In this document: in pieces, positions 20,688 through 29,342 of the stretch
How the letters are laid out: each line of letters starts with the position of its first letter
Numbering within the stretch: the stretch's first letter is position 1
Assembly: GCA_963728355.1 (NCBI GenBank)
Contig: CAVSJQ010000014.1
Location: 248,001-312,000, forward strand
DNA length: 64,000 nt
Source: Sva-07 sp963728355
Lineage (GTDB): Bacteria > Actinomycetota > Acidimicrobiia > Acidimicrobiales > Ilumatobacteraceae
Reading direction: 5' to 3'
Translations under genes and position numbers: made by a program
The notes under the pieces: generated by a model
What the model was told of the DNA's origin: nothing
Seen by the model: only the letters and a program-made list of their open reading frames with translations
Database searches by the model: none

Positions 20688-22609
20688 CAGCCCGTACCCT
20701 TGCCGCGCTCGAGTGCGGCGATCACGGCGTCGGCCGCCTCCTCGGCGCTCATCTCGCTGGTGTCGACACGCACCTCGGGATTCTCCGGCGGCTCGTAGGC
20801 GGAGTCGATGCCCGTGAAGTTCGTCAGCTCGCCGCGGCGCGCCTTGGCGTAGAGGCCCTTGGGGTCACGCTGCTCGGCAACCTCGAGCGGGGTGTCGACG
20901 AACACCTCGATGAACTCGCCGTCCTCGACCGCCTCACGCGCCAGGCGCCGCTCGGCACGGAACGGCGAGATGAACGACACCAGCACGACGAGCCCGGCAT
21001 CGACCATCAGCGCCGCGACCTCGGCGATGCGCCGGATGTTCTCGACCCGGTCGGCGTCGGTGAACCCGAGATCGCGGTTCAGGCCGTGGCGCACGTTGTC
21101 GCCGTCGAGCAGGTAGGTGCGCACGCCTCGAGTGTGCAACTTCGCCTCGACGATGTTGGCGATCGTCGACTTGCCCGACCCGGACAGACCGGTGAACCAG
21201 AGCACCGCCGGTGCATGGCTGTTCAGTTCGGCGCGTGCCGCCTTGTCGACCTTCACGTCCTGCCAGTGGATGTTGTGCGAGCGGCGCAGCGCGAAGTGCA
21301 AGAGGCCCGCACCGACGGTGACGTTGGTGAGCTTGTCGATCACGATGAACCCACCGGTGTCACGGTTGGTGGCATAGGGGTCGAACGGGATCGGTCGATC
21401 GAGACTGATGTTGCACACGCCGATCTCGTTCAGCTCCAACGTGTTCGCCGCCAGGTGGTCGAGGTTGTTGACGTCGATGCGGAACTTCGGCTGCGCGATC
21501 GTCGCTCCGACCGTGCGGGCGCCGATCTTCACCAGATACGGCCGGCCGGGGAGCATCGCGTCCTCGTGCATCCACACGATGTGCGCCTCGAACTGATCGG
21601 CGACCTCGGCGGGGTCGTCGGCGGCGCAGATCAGGTCGCCGCGGCTGGCGTCGATCTCGTCGGTGAGCGTGATCGTGACCGACTGGCCGGCGATCGCCTC
21701 GTCGAGATCGCCGTCCATCGTGACGATCCGATCGACCGTCGACGTCGTGCCGGCCGGCAGCACCCGGATCGGGTCGCCGGGGCGGATCGAGCCGCCGACG
21801 ATGCGTCCGGAGAACCCGCGGAAGTCGAGGTTCGGGCGGTTGACCCACTGCACCGGCATCCGGAACGACTGCTCGGCGAGGTCGTCGTCGACCGGGACGG
21901 TCTCGAGGAATCCGAGCAGCGTCGGGCCGTGGTACCACGGCGTGTTCGCACTGTGCTCGACGATGTTGTCGCCCTTGAGGGCGGACAGCGGGATGAAGGT
22001 GATGTCGTCGAGGCCGATGCGGCCGGCGAAGTCGCGGTACTCGTCCTCGATCGCCGAGTAGACCTCGTGCGAGTACTCCATCAGGTCCATCTTGTTGATG
22101 GCCACGACCACGCGCTTGATGCCGAGCAGCGACACCAGGAAGCTGTGGCGGCGCGTCTGGGTGAGCACGCCCTTGCGGGCGTCGACGAGGATCACGGCCA
22201 CGTCGGCGGTCGACGCGCCGGTGACCATGTTGCGCGTGTACTGCTCGTGGCCCGGCGTGTCGGCGACGATGAACTTGCGGTGCTCGGTGGCGAAGAAGCG
22301 GTAGGCGACGTCGATCGTGATGCCCTGCTCGCGCTCGGCCGACAGGCCGTCGAGCAGCAGCGCGAAGTCGAGGTCGCCGCCCTGCGTGCCGACCTTCGCC
22401 GAGTCGATCTCGAGCGCGGCGAGGTGGTCCTCGAACACGAGATGGGTCTCGTACAGCAGGCGCCCGATCAGGGTGCTCTTCCCGTCGTCGACGCTGCCGC
22501 AGGTGATGAACCGCAACAAGCTCTTGTACTGGTGCGAGGTCAGATACGCCTCGATGTCCTCGGCGATCAGCTCCTGCGTCGCCGTCGTACCCAATCCTGC
22601 GTTCGACAT
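20687..22609 (-). CDS. cysNC: Bifunctional sulfate adenylyltransferase GTPase subunit / APS kinase
   Basis: A 640-residue fusion that makes PAPS. The N-terminal GTPase (CysN) shows GSVDDGKSTLIGRLL (G1), DVAYRFF then VADTPGHEQYTRNM (G3) and INKMDLM (G4), followed by two EF-Tu-like beta-barrels. The APS kinase (CysC) begins near residue 455 with WFTGLSGSGKSTIANIVE, DGDNVRHGLNRDLGF and VLVSFISPFRAERRLAR. CysN drives APS formation by CysD with GTP; CysC phosphorylates APS to PAPS. Length and domain order are those of normal CysNC fusions. It overlaps cysD by one base upstream and the DUF1972 glycosyltransferase by one base downstream. No PAPS reductase gene is seen in the window, pointing to use of PAPS for sulfation. 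Confidence 0.95.
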   Translation of the reverse strand: MSNAGLGTTATQELIAEDIEAYLTSHQYKSLLRFITCGSVDDGKSTLIGRLLYETHLVFEDHLAALEIDSAKVGTQGGDLDFALLLDGLSAEREQGITIDVAYRFFATEHRKFIVADTPGHEQYTRNMVTGASTADVAVILVDARKGVLTQTRRHSFLVSLLGIKRVVVAINKMDLMEYSHEVYSAIEDEYRDFAGRIGLDDITFIPLSALKGDNIVEHSANTPWYHGPTLLGFLETVPVDDDLAEQSFRMPVQWVNRPNLDFRGFSGRIVGGSIRPGDPIRVLPAGTTSTVDRIVTMDGDLDEAIAGQSVTITLTDEIDASRGDLICAADDPAEVADQFEAHIVWMHEDAMLPGRPYLVKIGARTVGATIAQPKFRIDVNNLDHLAANTLELNEIGVCNISLDRPIPFDPYATNRDTGGFIVIDKLTNVTVGAGLLHFALRRSHNIHWQDVKVDKAARAELNSHAPAVLWFTGLSGSGKSTIANIVEAKLHTRGVRTYLLDGDNVRHGLNRDLGFTDADRVENIRRIAEVAALMVDAGLVVLVSFISPFRAERRLAREAVEDGEFIEVFVDTPLEVAEQRDPKGLYAKARRGELTNFTGIDSAYEPPENPEVRVDTSEMSAEEAADAVIAALERGKGTG

Positions 22610-23562
22610 CAGAAATGCCCTTCCTGCTTCTTCTTCTCCAACGAGCTGATGCCGTCGTGGTCGGCCACCCGACCCTGACGCTCCGACGTGGTGGCGAGCA
22701 ACATCTCCTGGATGATCCCCGGCAGCGTGTCGGCGGTCGACTCGATCGCTCCGGTCAGCGGGTAGCAGCCCAGCGTGCGGAACCGCACGGTACGCATCTG
22801 CGGAACCTCGCCCGGCTCGAGCGGCATGCGGTCGTCGTCGACCACGATCAACGTGCCGTCGCGCTCCACCACTGGACGGGGCTTGGCGAAGTACAGGTCG
22901 ACGAGCGGGATCTGCTCGAGGTGGATGTACTGCCAGACGTCGAGCTCGGTCCAGTTCGAGATCGGGAACACCCGCACCGTTTCACCCCTGCTGCGCCGGC
23001 CGTTGTAGAGCTGCCACAGCTCGGGTCGTTGGCGCTTCGGGTCCCACTGGTGCTGCGGGCTGCGGATGGAGAACACCCGCTCCTTGGCCCGCGACTTCTC
23101 CTCGTCGCGGCGGGCGCCGCCGAACATCACGTCGAACTTGCGTTCATCGACGATCTGCTTGAGGCCCTCGGTCTTCCACATGTCGGTGTGCACCGCGGAG
23201 CCGTGATCGATCGGGTTGATGTTCTTCTCGATGCACTCGGGGTTGTGATGGACGATCAGCTCGAGGCCGTGTTCGGCGGCCATCCGATCGCGGAACTCGT
23301 ACATCGCTTGGAACTTCCACAGCGTGTCGACGTGCACCATCGGAAACGGCGGCGTCGAGGGGTAGAAGGCCTTGACCGCCAGGCGCAACAACACCGAGCT
23401 GTCCTTGCCCATCGAGTACAGCAGTGCCGGGCGCTCCGCCTCCGACACCGCCTCGCGCATGATCTGGATCGCCTCGGCCTCCAACCGCTGGAGATGCGTC
23501 AGCCGCCCGGCGGTCAGTTGAGCTGCGGGTGCCGAAACTGCGCCCGTCGTCGTCGTGGTCAT
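22609..23562 (-). CDS. cysD: Sulfate adenylyltransferase subunit 2
   Basis: A 317-residue ATP-PPi-type adenylyltransferase that forms APS from ATP and sulfate with CysN. The PP-loop appears as LLYSMGKDSSVLLRLA, then PFPMVHVDTLWKFQAMYEFRD and DVMFGGARRDEEKSRAKER, FSIR and WDPKRQRPELW, all standard for CysD. The C-terminus has RFRTLGCYPLTGAIES. ATG 23562 is chosen because GGAGG lies five bases upstream and the product then matches normal CysD length. It is first in the five-gene coupled chain, and a palindrome just upstream (23580-23604) could be an operator. It converts environmental sulfate, abundant in seawater, into activated sulfate for the locus. Confidence 0.95.
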   Translation of the reverse strand: MTTTTTGAVSAPAAQLTAGRLTHLQRLEAEAIQIMREAVSEAERPALLYSMGKDSSVLLRLAVKAFYPSTPPFPMVHVDTLWKFQAMYEFRDRMAAEHGLELIVHHNPECIEKNINPIDHGSAVHTDMWKTEGLKQIVDERKFDVMFGGARRDEEKSRAKERVFSIRSPQHQWDPKRQRPELWQLYNGRRSRGETVRVFPISNWTELDVWQYIHLEQIPLVDLYFAKPRPVVERDGTLIVVDDDRMPLEPGEVPQMRTVRFRTLGCYPLTGAIESTADTLPGIIQEMLLATTSERQGRVADHDGISSLEKKKQEGHF

Positions 23563-23579
23563 TCCATCCTCCAGCGTCG

Positions 23580-23604
23580 ATTCTCTATCAACTCGGTGGA
23601 GAAT
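23580..23604. promoter_or_regulatory. Interrupted palindrome upstream of cysD, possible Rrf2-type operator
   Basis: ATTCTC and GAGAAT arms are separated by 13 bases, with the inner part CTATCAACTCGGTGG AT-richer than its surroundings. It lies 18-42 bases before the cysD start, where a repressor would block transcription or initiation. The Rrf2 gene 1.1 kb upstream is a candidate regulator. This is an inference from position and symmetry only. Confidence 0.3.
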
Positions 23605-23696
23605 AGTCGGATCTCGGGTGCCGTCCACCTCGAACGCGTCAAGATGCGTTCAAGAGCTACTCGCACGACAGGTCGACAGGAGCCCAGCGGGCGAGC

Positions 23697-24695
23697 TCAG
23701 CCGAGCACCGATCGGACGGCGTCGATCACCTGGTCGTGGAATCGGCCGTCGGTCGCGACCACGCCGCTGTTGGCGCTCAACCGCGCGCCGTGCGAGAAAT
23801 CGAGCGGTGCGCCGGTGACATCGGTGACCACTCCCCCGGCCTGTTCGACGACGAACTTCCCGGCCGCGTGATCCCAGATCTTCTCGACGTAGTCGGCGCG
23901 GGTCGGCAACCGGAGATAGATCGAAGCGTCACCTCGAGCAACGGCGGCGTACTTGCACTGGCTGTCGATGCGGTACGGCTCGGCCGTGATGCCGAGGCGG
24001 GCGGCGATCTGCGCCGACTGGTCCTGGTTCGAGTGGCCGGACTCGACCGACTCGCAGAACCGAGCCTCGGCCAGCGTCGCTGGAGCGGCGACCCGCACCG
24101 ATTGCGGCGTCGTCGCCGAGCCGTACCACGCCTGGCACACGCCTGCACGGGCGGCGAAGACGGCGCCGATCGAGCCGTCGGGATTCGGCAGGTTCGGACA
24201 GCCGAGCACGCCGAGGACCACCTCGCCCTGTTCGATCAGACCGAGCGCGATCGCGTACTGCTCCCCGCGTAGAAAGCCCTTGGTGCCGTCGATCGGATCC
24301 AGGGTCCAGTAGCGGTCGGTGCTGCCGGTCGACGACCCCACCGAGATCCAGTCGAGGACGGCGTCACCCGACACCGCATCGCCTCGGTGCGACGCGACCA
24401 GGCCGACGACGGCGTCGAGCAACTCCGATGCATCAGGAGCGCGCAGATCGTCGGACTCCTCCTCGCCGACCAGCTCGACCGTTCCGAGCGAGTCGGTCAG
24501 CTCTGCACACACCACTGCCTGCGCGGCGAAGTCCGCGATCGTGACCGGGCTCTTGTCATCCTTGGTCAAGGTGTGCCCGGCGAGGAGACGGCCCTGGGCT
24601 CCGCGGCAGACGTCCGATGCAGCACGCACTGCCGAGAGCGCTGCGGCGAGCTCGTCGGACAGGTCGTCGGACGAGGTGTCAGGGTCGTGCGCCAT
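23697..24695 (-). CDS. 3'(2'),5'-bisphosphate nucleotidase (PAP phosphatase, CysQ/SAL1-like)
   Basis: A 332-residue Mg-dependent, Li-sensitive-type phosphatase of the inositol-monophosphatase superfamily. The metal site is visible: VGEEESDDL (Glu), WTLDPIDGTKGFLRG (the DPIDGT motif) and IWDHAAGKFVVEQAGG (WDxAAG). Its length is nearer the HAL2/SAL1 type than short inositol monophosphatases. It would remove the 3'-phosphate of PAP, the by-product of PAPS-dependent sulfotransferases, and so relieve product inhibition. It lies beside cysD and starts 17 bases inside the end of the Rrf2 gene, with GGAG before ATG 24695. This completes a PAPS make-use-recycle set with cysD, cysNC and the sulfotransferase. 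Confidence 0.88.
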   Translation of the reverse strand: MAHDPDTSSDDLSDELAAALSAVRAASDVCRGAQGRLLAGHTLTKDDKSPVTIADFAAQAVVCAELTDSLGTVELVGEEESDDLRAPDASELLDAVVGLVASHRGDAVSGDAVLDWISVGSSTGSTDRYWTLDPIDGTKGFLRGEQYAIALGLIEQGEVVLGVLGCPNLPNPDGSIGAVFAARAGVCQAWYGSATTPQSVRVAAPATLAEARFCESVESGHSNQDQSAQIAARLGITAEPYRIDSQCKYAAVARGDASIYLRLPTRADYVEKIWDHAAGKFVVEQAGGVVTDVTGAPLDFSHGARLSANSGVVATDGRFHDQVIDAVRSVLG

Positions 24696-25152
24696 GTCGC
24701 TCCTCGGTACTGCGGCGGTATTCGTCGGCCAGGTCGGCCACTGCGGGCGGCAGCTCGCCGGTGACCAGATCGGCGAGCGTCACGGTCTCGAGGACGCGAC
24801 GCAAACTGCCACGGATCGCCATCCACACCTCCGGCAACCCCTCGGCCGGCCCCGGGTAGTGGAGGTCGCGGAGGCTCTCGTCGTGGACGTCGGCCAACGG
24901 CCCGTCGACGGCTCGGAAGATGTCGGCCAGCGAGATCTCCTCGGGCGGACGCGACAGCGTGAAGCCGCCGTCTGGGCCACGCTTGGAGCGTACGAGTTCG
25001 CCACGCTTCAGATCGCGGAAGATGTCCAACAGGAACTTCAACGAGATGTCCTGACCGGTGGCGATCGCCTCGGCCTTGGCGCTCGATCCGTCGGCGGCGG
25101 CGAGTTCGGCCATGGCCCGCACCGCGTTGTCGACCCGCTCGGAGATCCTCAC
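24679..25152 (-). CDS. Rrf2-family transcriptional regulator without cluster cysteines
   Basis: A 157-residue winged-helix DNA-binding protein. The Rrf2 signature is clear: MRISERVDNAVRAMAELA, then ISLKFLLDIFRDLKRGELVRS and KRGPDGGFTLSRPPEEISLADI, with the wing and the GG loop. The three cysteines that bind an Fe-S cluster in IscR/NsrR-type members are absent; the protein has no cysteine at all. In this it resembles CymR, the cysteine-metabolism regulator that senses O-acetylserine through CysK. It overlaps the PAP phosphatase gene by 17 bases, so the two are one transcript. A role in controlling the sulfate-activation genes is inferred from location. Confidence 0.85.
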   Translation of the reverse strand: MRISERVDNAVRAMAELAAADGSSAKAEAIATGQDISLKFLLDIFRDLKRGELVRSKRGPDGGFTLSRPPEEISLADIFRAVDGPLADVHDESLRDLHYPGPAEGLPEVWMAIRGSLRRVLETVTLADLVTGELPPAVADLADEYRRSTEERHGARP

Positions 25153-25233
25153 GGCGGCGACCCTATCCCGCGACCCACGGGTGGTTCCCGGTGACTCCAG
25201 CCTTCGCCGCCGGGACGGATCGCACCGAGATCG

Positions 25234-25509
25234 TCAACGCCGACCGGGGGTCGCACGCACCAGAGCGGGCGCGGCCGGCGCCGGCCAGGACGACGCACGA
25301 GCGGCACTCGCTCGCTCGGGCGCGCCGACGCCGCTCGCTCGTACCACCCGAGCCGGATGCGCCACTCCGTGGTGGTCGACGGCCTGCTCGGCACACTCGG
25401 CGGAGCGAGCCACGTACCGAACAATCGTCTTCGCCGCGTGCAACATCGCCACGATCATCGCCCCGAGCAGCACCCAGACCAGGAATACATACAGCAGAAG
25501 AATCCACAT
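25234..25509 (-). CDS. Possible small single-pass membrane protein
   Basis: A 91-residue frame whose first 25 residues form a strong membrane helix (MWILLLYVFLVWVLLGAMIV), followed by a short basic/Ala-rich tail. The ribosome-binding site before ATG 25509 is weak (AAGAA close to the start), and the C-terminal half looks like GC-rich non-coding translation. It is the only candidate in the 400 bases between the Rrf2 and first sugar-transferase genes. I cannot assign a family. Confidence 0.3.
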   Translation of the reverse strand: MWILLLYVFLVWVLLGAMIVAMLHAAKTIVRYVARSAECAEQAVDHHGVAHPARVVRASGVGAPERASAARASSWPAPAAPALVRATPGRR

Positions 25510-25561
25510 TTCTTAATGCATTCACTGCGACGAAACGTGGATACCTCGAAGCGGAATTCAT

Positions 25562-27079
25562 CTAATGAGATCCGCGTCGGAACAGGACGACAAGGATCGT
25601 CTTGGCCACGATTTTCACATCGTGCGCCAACGACCAATTGTCGACGTAGAAGAGATCCAAGCGGCGATAGAGCTCGAAATCGGCCTCCGCCCGACCGGAC
25701 ACCTGCCACGTGCCCGTGATGCCCGGCAGGACACGAAGCCGCTCGTGCAGATCCGGCGTCCAGTGCTCGACCTCCGAAGGCAGCGCCGGGCGGGGACCCA
25801 CCACACTCATCTCGCCGCGCAACACGTTCCAGAACTGCGGCAACTCGTCGATCGACGTCGCCCGGAGCACCCGCCCCACTTTCGTGACGCGCGGGTCGGC
25901 GCTCATCTTGAACAGCGGTCCCCTTCGTTCATTGAGTTGTTCCAGCTCCCGCCGCAACGTCTCTGCGTCCTGCACCATCGAACGGAGCTTGATCATCTCG
26001 AACGGTTCACCATCCTTGCCGACACGCACTTGGCGGAACAGCACCGGGCCCTTCGAGTCGAGCTTGATCGCAATGGCGGCAGCCACGATGATCGGCGACG
26101 TCAGCAACAGCGCCAGACTCGAGACGACGACGTCGAAGGTCCGCTTCAAGAAGAGGTGGGTCCGCGAGCGGTTCGTCGGCTCGACGTAGATCATCAAGCG
26201 GCCATCGATCGTCTGCGACCGAGTTCGGCTGATGTCGATGTCGTGCAACGACGATGACAACGTCACATGACAGCCGGCGTCCGTGAGCGTGCGCGTGAGC
26301 CGGTTGACGACGACAGGATCGAGCGATGCCACCGACAAGATGGCCCCGATCGCCCCGGTGCGCCGAACCACGTCGGGCGTTTCGTCGACCGAACCGAGCA
26401 CGGCGCTTGCCGCACCGCCCACGAGGCGGACACCCGTGAAGCCCAGGACCTCGTACCCGAGGTCGGGACGGCGCTGGGTGGCGTGCAGCAGCGACACTGC
26501 CTCGGGCCCTGTCCCGACGATGATCACCGGGCGACGGATCCGCCCCTCCCGCCGCAGTTTGTTGAAGGCATATCGGGCGAACACCCGTGAGGCGACGAGG
26601 GCCGTCGTCACACACACGAACACCAACGCAACCCACAGCCGAGACAGCTCGTCGTACTGAGCGAGGAACAGCACGCCGACCAGGAAGCCGGTCGCCATCA
26701 GCCCACTCACGACCAGACGTCGCACCTCCTCCTCGAACCGGCAGACCGCACGAGCCAGGAACAGGTTGTTGGCGCCCATCATCAACACCCAGATCGGCAC
26801 CATGAACACCGCGAACAGCGCCTCGTCACGCAGCATGTCACCAGGTACCGGGCTGACGAGCTGCTGCATCGCCATCGAACTTGCGTAGCCGACGAGGATC
26901 GCGGCGACGTCGGAGGCGATCAACAGGCGCCGCAGACGGCGCGGGCTCGGCCGCCCCGGCGACACGTGGTGCAAGGTTGGAACCGGCTGCAGCTGCCTCG
27001 AGCTCTCGCCGTTGGTCGGAGGGGCGAGCTCCGCGATCGGCAACGGCAGCGTCGTTGGCTGTCGTGCTCGTTCGCTCAT
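25562..27079 (-). CDS. Polyprenyl-phosphate sugar-1-phosphate transferase (WbaP/PssY-like), copy 1
   Basis: A 505-residue initiating enzyme that moves a sugar-1-phosphate from a nucleotide sugar to undecaprenyl phosphate at the inner face of the membrane. Four N-terminal helices (LLIASDVAAILVGYASSMA onward) and a CoA-binding-like soluble domain (RPVIIVGTGPEAVSLL) precede the bacterial sugar-transferase domain: LKRTFDVVVSSLALL, SKGPVLFRQVRVGKDG, FEMIKLRSM, SIDELPQFWNVLRGEMSVVGPRPALP and GITGTWQVSGRAE. All the usual catalytic residues (R/K, DE, PRP) are in place. A very similar paralogue lies immediately upstream at 27386-28909, and both share a 40-bp upstream element. Confidence 0.92.
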   Translation of the reverse strand: MSERARQPTTLPLPIAELAPPTNGESSRQLQPVPTLHHVSPGRPSPRRLRRLLIASDVAAILVGYASSMAMQQLVSPVPGDMLRDEALFAVFMVPIWVLMMGANNLFLARAVCRFEEEVRRLVVSGLMATGFLVGVLFLAQYDELSRLWVALVFVCVTTALVASRVFARYAFNKLRREGRIRRPVIIVGTGPEAVSLLHATQRRPDLGYEVLGFTGVRLVGGAASAVLGSVDETPDVVRRTGAIGAILSVASLDPVVVNRLTRTLTDAGCHVTLSSSLHDIDISRTRSQTIDGRLMIYVEPTNRSRTHLFLKRTFDVVVSSLALLLTSPIIVAAAIAIKLDSKGPVLFRQVRVGKDGEPFEMIKLRSMVQDAETLRRELEQLNERRGPLFKMSADPRVTKVGRVLRATSIDELPQFWNVLRGEMSVVGPRPALPSEVEHWTPDLHERLRVLPGITGTWQVSGRAEADFELYRRLDLFYVDNWSLAHDVKIVAKTILVVLFRRGSH

Positions 27080-27385
27080 GTCCGCCTTTGTGCTCCGATC
27101 GCGTGCCCTGCTGCCCTCAGACTAGACGTTCACCACTCTTCGTGGTCGGCCGAATCTGTCAGGATTTCGTCAGGAAAAGGCCAAAGACGACACCGACACG
27201 TTGATATCGAACGGTGCGGCTGCACGAGCGATGTCGAGCACGCCGCCCATCCAGGCCATTGTCTCACTCTCCGTGGTCAGGGCGCTGCGCTGTGGCGAAC
27301 TGCTGCTCACAAGCTTGACGGTTTCTTGCCGATCGTCTGTGGCAACGCGGTCCGTCGATTCCACGCGGGGATGGCCTCGAGCCGC
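27080..27385. other. Intergenic region between the two sugar-transferase genes
   Basis: About 306 bases with no convincing gene. Apart from the conserved element at 27133-27172 nothing distinctive was seen, and no terminator-like hairpin with a T-run is present. Confidence 0.5.
27133..27172 (-). promoter_or_regulatory. Shared 40-bp upstream element, copy 1
   Basis: Read on the minus strand it is TGACGAAATCCTGACA, 11 variable bases, then CCACGAAGAGTGG (a CCAC-GTGG palindrome). It lies 54-93 bases before the first sugar-transferase start. The same two blocks with the same 11-base gap occur at 28969-29008, although the rest of the two upstream regions is unrelated. The CTGACA block could be a -35-like element, or the repeated TGAC a regulator site. 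Confidence 0.6.
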
Positions 27386-28909
27386 TCAATGAGCGCCACG
27401 GCCGGCGAGCACGACGACGACGGTCTTCAACAGGATCCGGATGTCGTGGGTCAGCGACCAGTTGTCGACGTAGTAGAGGTCGAGTCGGCGATAGAGCTCG
27501 AAGTCCGACTCGGCCCTGCCCGACACCTGCCACATCCCGGTGATTCCGGGCAGCACCCGCAGGCGCTCGCGGAGATCGGCCGACCACTGCTCGGACTCGG
27601 CGGGCAGCGCGGGCCTCGGCCCGACGACGCTCATGTCGCCCCGGATCACGTTCCACAGCTGCGGGAGTTCGTCGATCGACGTCTTGCGCAGGAACCGCCC
27701 CACCCTCGTCACCCGAGGGTCGCAACTCACCTTGAACAACGGCCCAGAACGTTCGTTGAGCTCGGCCAGTTCGGCCTGGAGCGCCTCGGCGCCTGCGCAC
27801 ATCGACCGGAACTTGAACATCTCGAACGGCACGCCGTCCTTGCCGACGCGCACCTGACGGAAGAACACGGTTCCTCGCGAGTCGAGCTTGATCGCCACCG
27901 CCGCGATCAGCATGATCGGAAGCGCCAACAGCAGCACCAACGAGGCCACGGCGACGTCGAACGAGCGCTTCAACAACAGACGGGCGCGCGAACGGTTGGT
28001 GGGCTCGACGTAGATCATCAGACGACCGTCGATCGCCTGCGATCTGGTGCGCGAGATGTCGATGTCCTGCAACGACGACGAGAGCGTCACATGACATCCA
28101 TCGTCGGTGAGCGTTCTGGTCAGACGGTTCACCATCGCCGGGTCGAGCGAGCCGACGGAGAGCACCACGCCGGTCGCCCCGGTGCGCCGAACGACGTCCG
28201 GCGTCTCCTCGACCGAGCCGAGGACCCGCAGCCCGCCACGCTCACCGTCCTTGTCGCCGGTGAAGCCGAGCACCTCGTAGCCGAGATCGGGACGCCGCTG
28301 CGCGGCATGGAGCAGCGAGATCGCATCGGTACCCGTACCGACGATGATCACCCTCCGGCTGATGCGTCCCTGCCGGCGGAGGTCGTTGAAGATCCGCCGG
28401 GCGGCGAGGCGCGAGACGGTCAGCGCCGAGGTGACACAGACGAAGAGCAGTCCGACCCACAAGCGCGACAACAGCTGGTACTGGGCGGCGAACGACACCG
28501 CCACCAGGAATCCGGTCGCCATGAGACCGGCGGCCAACAGGCGCCGCAGTTCCTCACCGAACCGGCTGATCGCCCGGGCGAGGAACAACTGGTTCGCCCC
28601 CATCATCACGATCCAGATGGGAACGGCGAGGAGACCGAGCAACAGTTCGTCGACGAGGACCCCGTCGGACACCGGGTTCACGATCAGCTGGAGGGCGGTC
28701 GCCACGACGACCCCGACGACGATCGCGAGGACGTCCGACGTGATCAGCAGCCGACGCAGACGACGAGGATCGGACCGCACGGATTTCGTCGTGGTCGCCG
28801 ACGAGGATCGGATCTCCGCGATGCCGCGTTCCGTGTCGGTGACGTCCGATGTGGTGACGTCCGATGTGGTCGTCCAGTAGTCCGATTCGATTTCCGCCTG
28901 TGAACTCAT
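27386..28909 (-). CDS. Polyprenyl-phosphate sugar-1-phosphate transferase, copy 2
   Basis: A 507-residue paralogue of the gene at 25562-27079 with the same layout. A variable N-terminal tail (MSSQAEIESDYWTTTSD) precedes four membrane helices, the CoA-binding-like domain (RRVIIVGTGTDAISLLHAAQ) and the sugar-transferase domain (LKRSFDVAVASLVLL, FFRQVRVGKDGVPFEMFKFRS, TSIDELPQLWNVIRGDMSVV, GITGMWQVSGRAESDFELYR). Start ATG 28909 has AAGG five bases upstream; an upstream extension has no better signal. Two initiating transferases side by side could prime two glycans or use two donor sugars. The most divergent segments are the N-terminal tail and the part after the CoA-binding-like domain, while the catalytic core is conserved. 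Confidence 0.92.
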   Translation of the reverse strand: MSSQAEIESDYWTTTSDVTTSDVTDTERGIAEIRSSSATTTKSVRSDPRRLRRLLITSDVLAIVVGVVVATALQLIVNPVSDGVLVDELLLGLLAVPIWIVMMGANQLFLARAISRFGEELRRLLAAGLMATGFLVAVSFAAQYQLLSRLWVGLLFVCVTSALTVSRLAARRIFNDLRRQGRISRRVIIVGTGTDAISLLHAAQRRPDLGYEVLGFTGDKDGERGGLRVLGSVEETPDVVRRTGATGVVLSVGSLDPAMVNRLTRTLTDDGCHVTLSSSLQDIDISRTRSQAIDGRLMIYVEPTNRSRARLLLKRSFDVAVASLVLLLALPIMLIAAVAIKLDSRGTVFFRQVRVGKDGVPFEMFKFRSMCAGAEALQAELAELNERSGPLFKVSCDPRVTRVGRFLRKTSIDELPQLWNVIRGDMSVVGPRPALPAESEQWSADLRERLRVLPGITGMWQVSGRAESDFELYRRLDLYYVDNWSLTHDIRILLKTVVVVLAGRGAH

Positions 28910-29342
28910 TGCCGCCTTGGTTCTCTTCGCCGATGTCCCGCCGGATCGAGCACCAACATACGGCCTGGCCACTCTTCGTGGTAGTGCAATGTTGTCAGGA
29001 TTTCGTCATGCCTGCGCCAATCGACCGGTTCGACGGCCAAATCCTCAATGGACACAGGCATTTTGGCGCTTCGGCCGGCCATCGTCGCCGACCACCTCGA
29101 TACCACGGAGCGTGGTGATGCCGTTCCTGTCCGCGGCGTGAATTGCCGGCTCTTGAGGAGGAGTCGACGGGGAGGGGCCTCCCAGGCATGGGAGCCGAGT
29201 CCTCGGGCGCGCAACTCGGCAATGGTTCCGTACCCCACTTTCACCGCCTGCGTCGTGTTGCCGTTTCCGTTCCTGGCGCCGCGGCACCCACTGTCGGCCA
29301 GACCGGCCCGGGACGGCTGGCGGACGGAGAGGACGCAACGAG
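28910..29342. other. Intergenic region between divergent sugar transferase and surface-protein genes
   Basis: About 430 bases. It holds the 40-bp element for the leftward gene and a GGAGAGGA ribosome-binding site for the rightward surface protein near 29325. No gene was recognised. Confidence 0.5.
28969..29008 (-). promoter_or_regulatory. Shared 40-bp upstream element, copy 2
   Basis: Same two blocks and gap as at 27133-27172, 60-99 bases before the second sugar-transferase start. Conservation of two short blocks and their spacing in otherwise different sequence argues for function rather than leftover duplication. Confidence 0.6.

Noticed and set aside
20600..22678. A 692-codon open frame antisense to cysNC
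   Set aside because: Codon-bias shadow of cysNC; low-complexity Arg/Asp/Val protein with no recognisable motif.
17435..25152. Ordinary assimilatory sulfate reduction cluster
   Set aside because: No PAPS reductase, sulfite reductase or sulfate transporter gene is present, and the genes are coupled to glycosyltransferase and sugar oxidoreductase genes.
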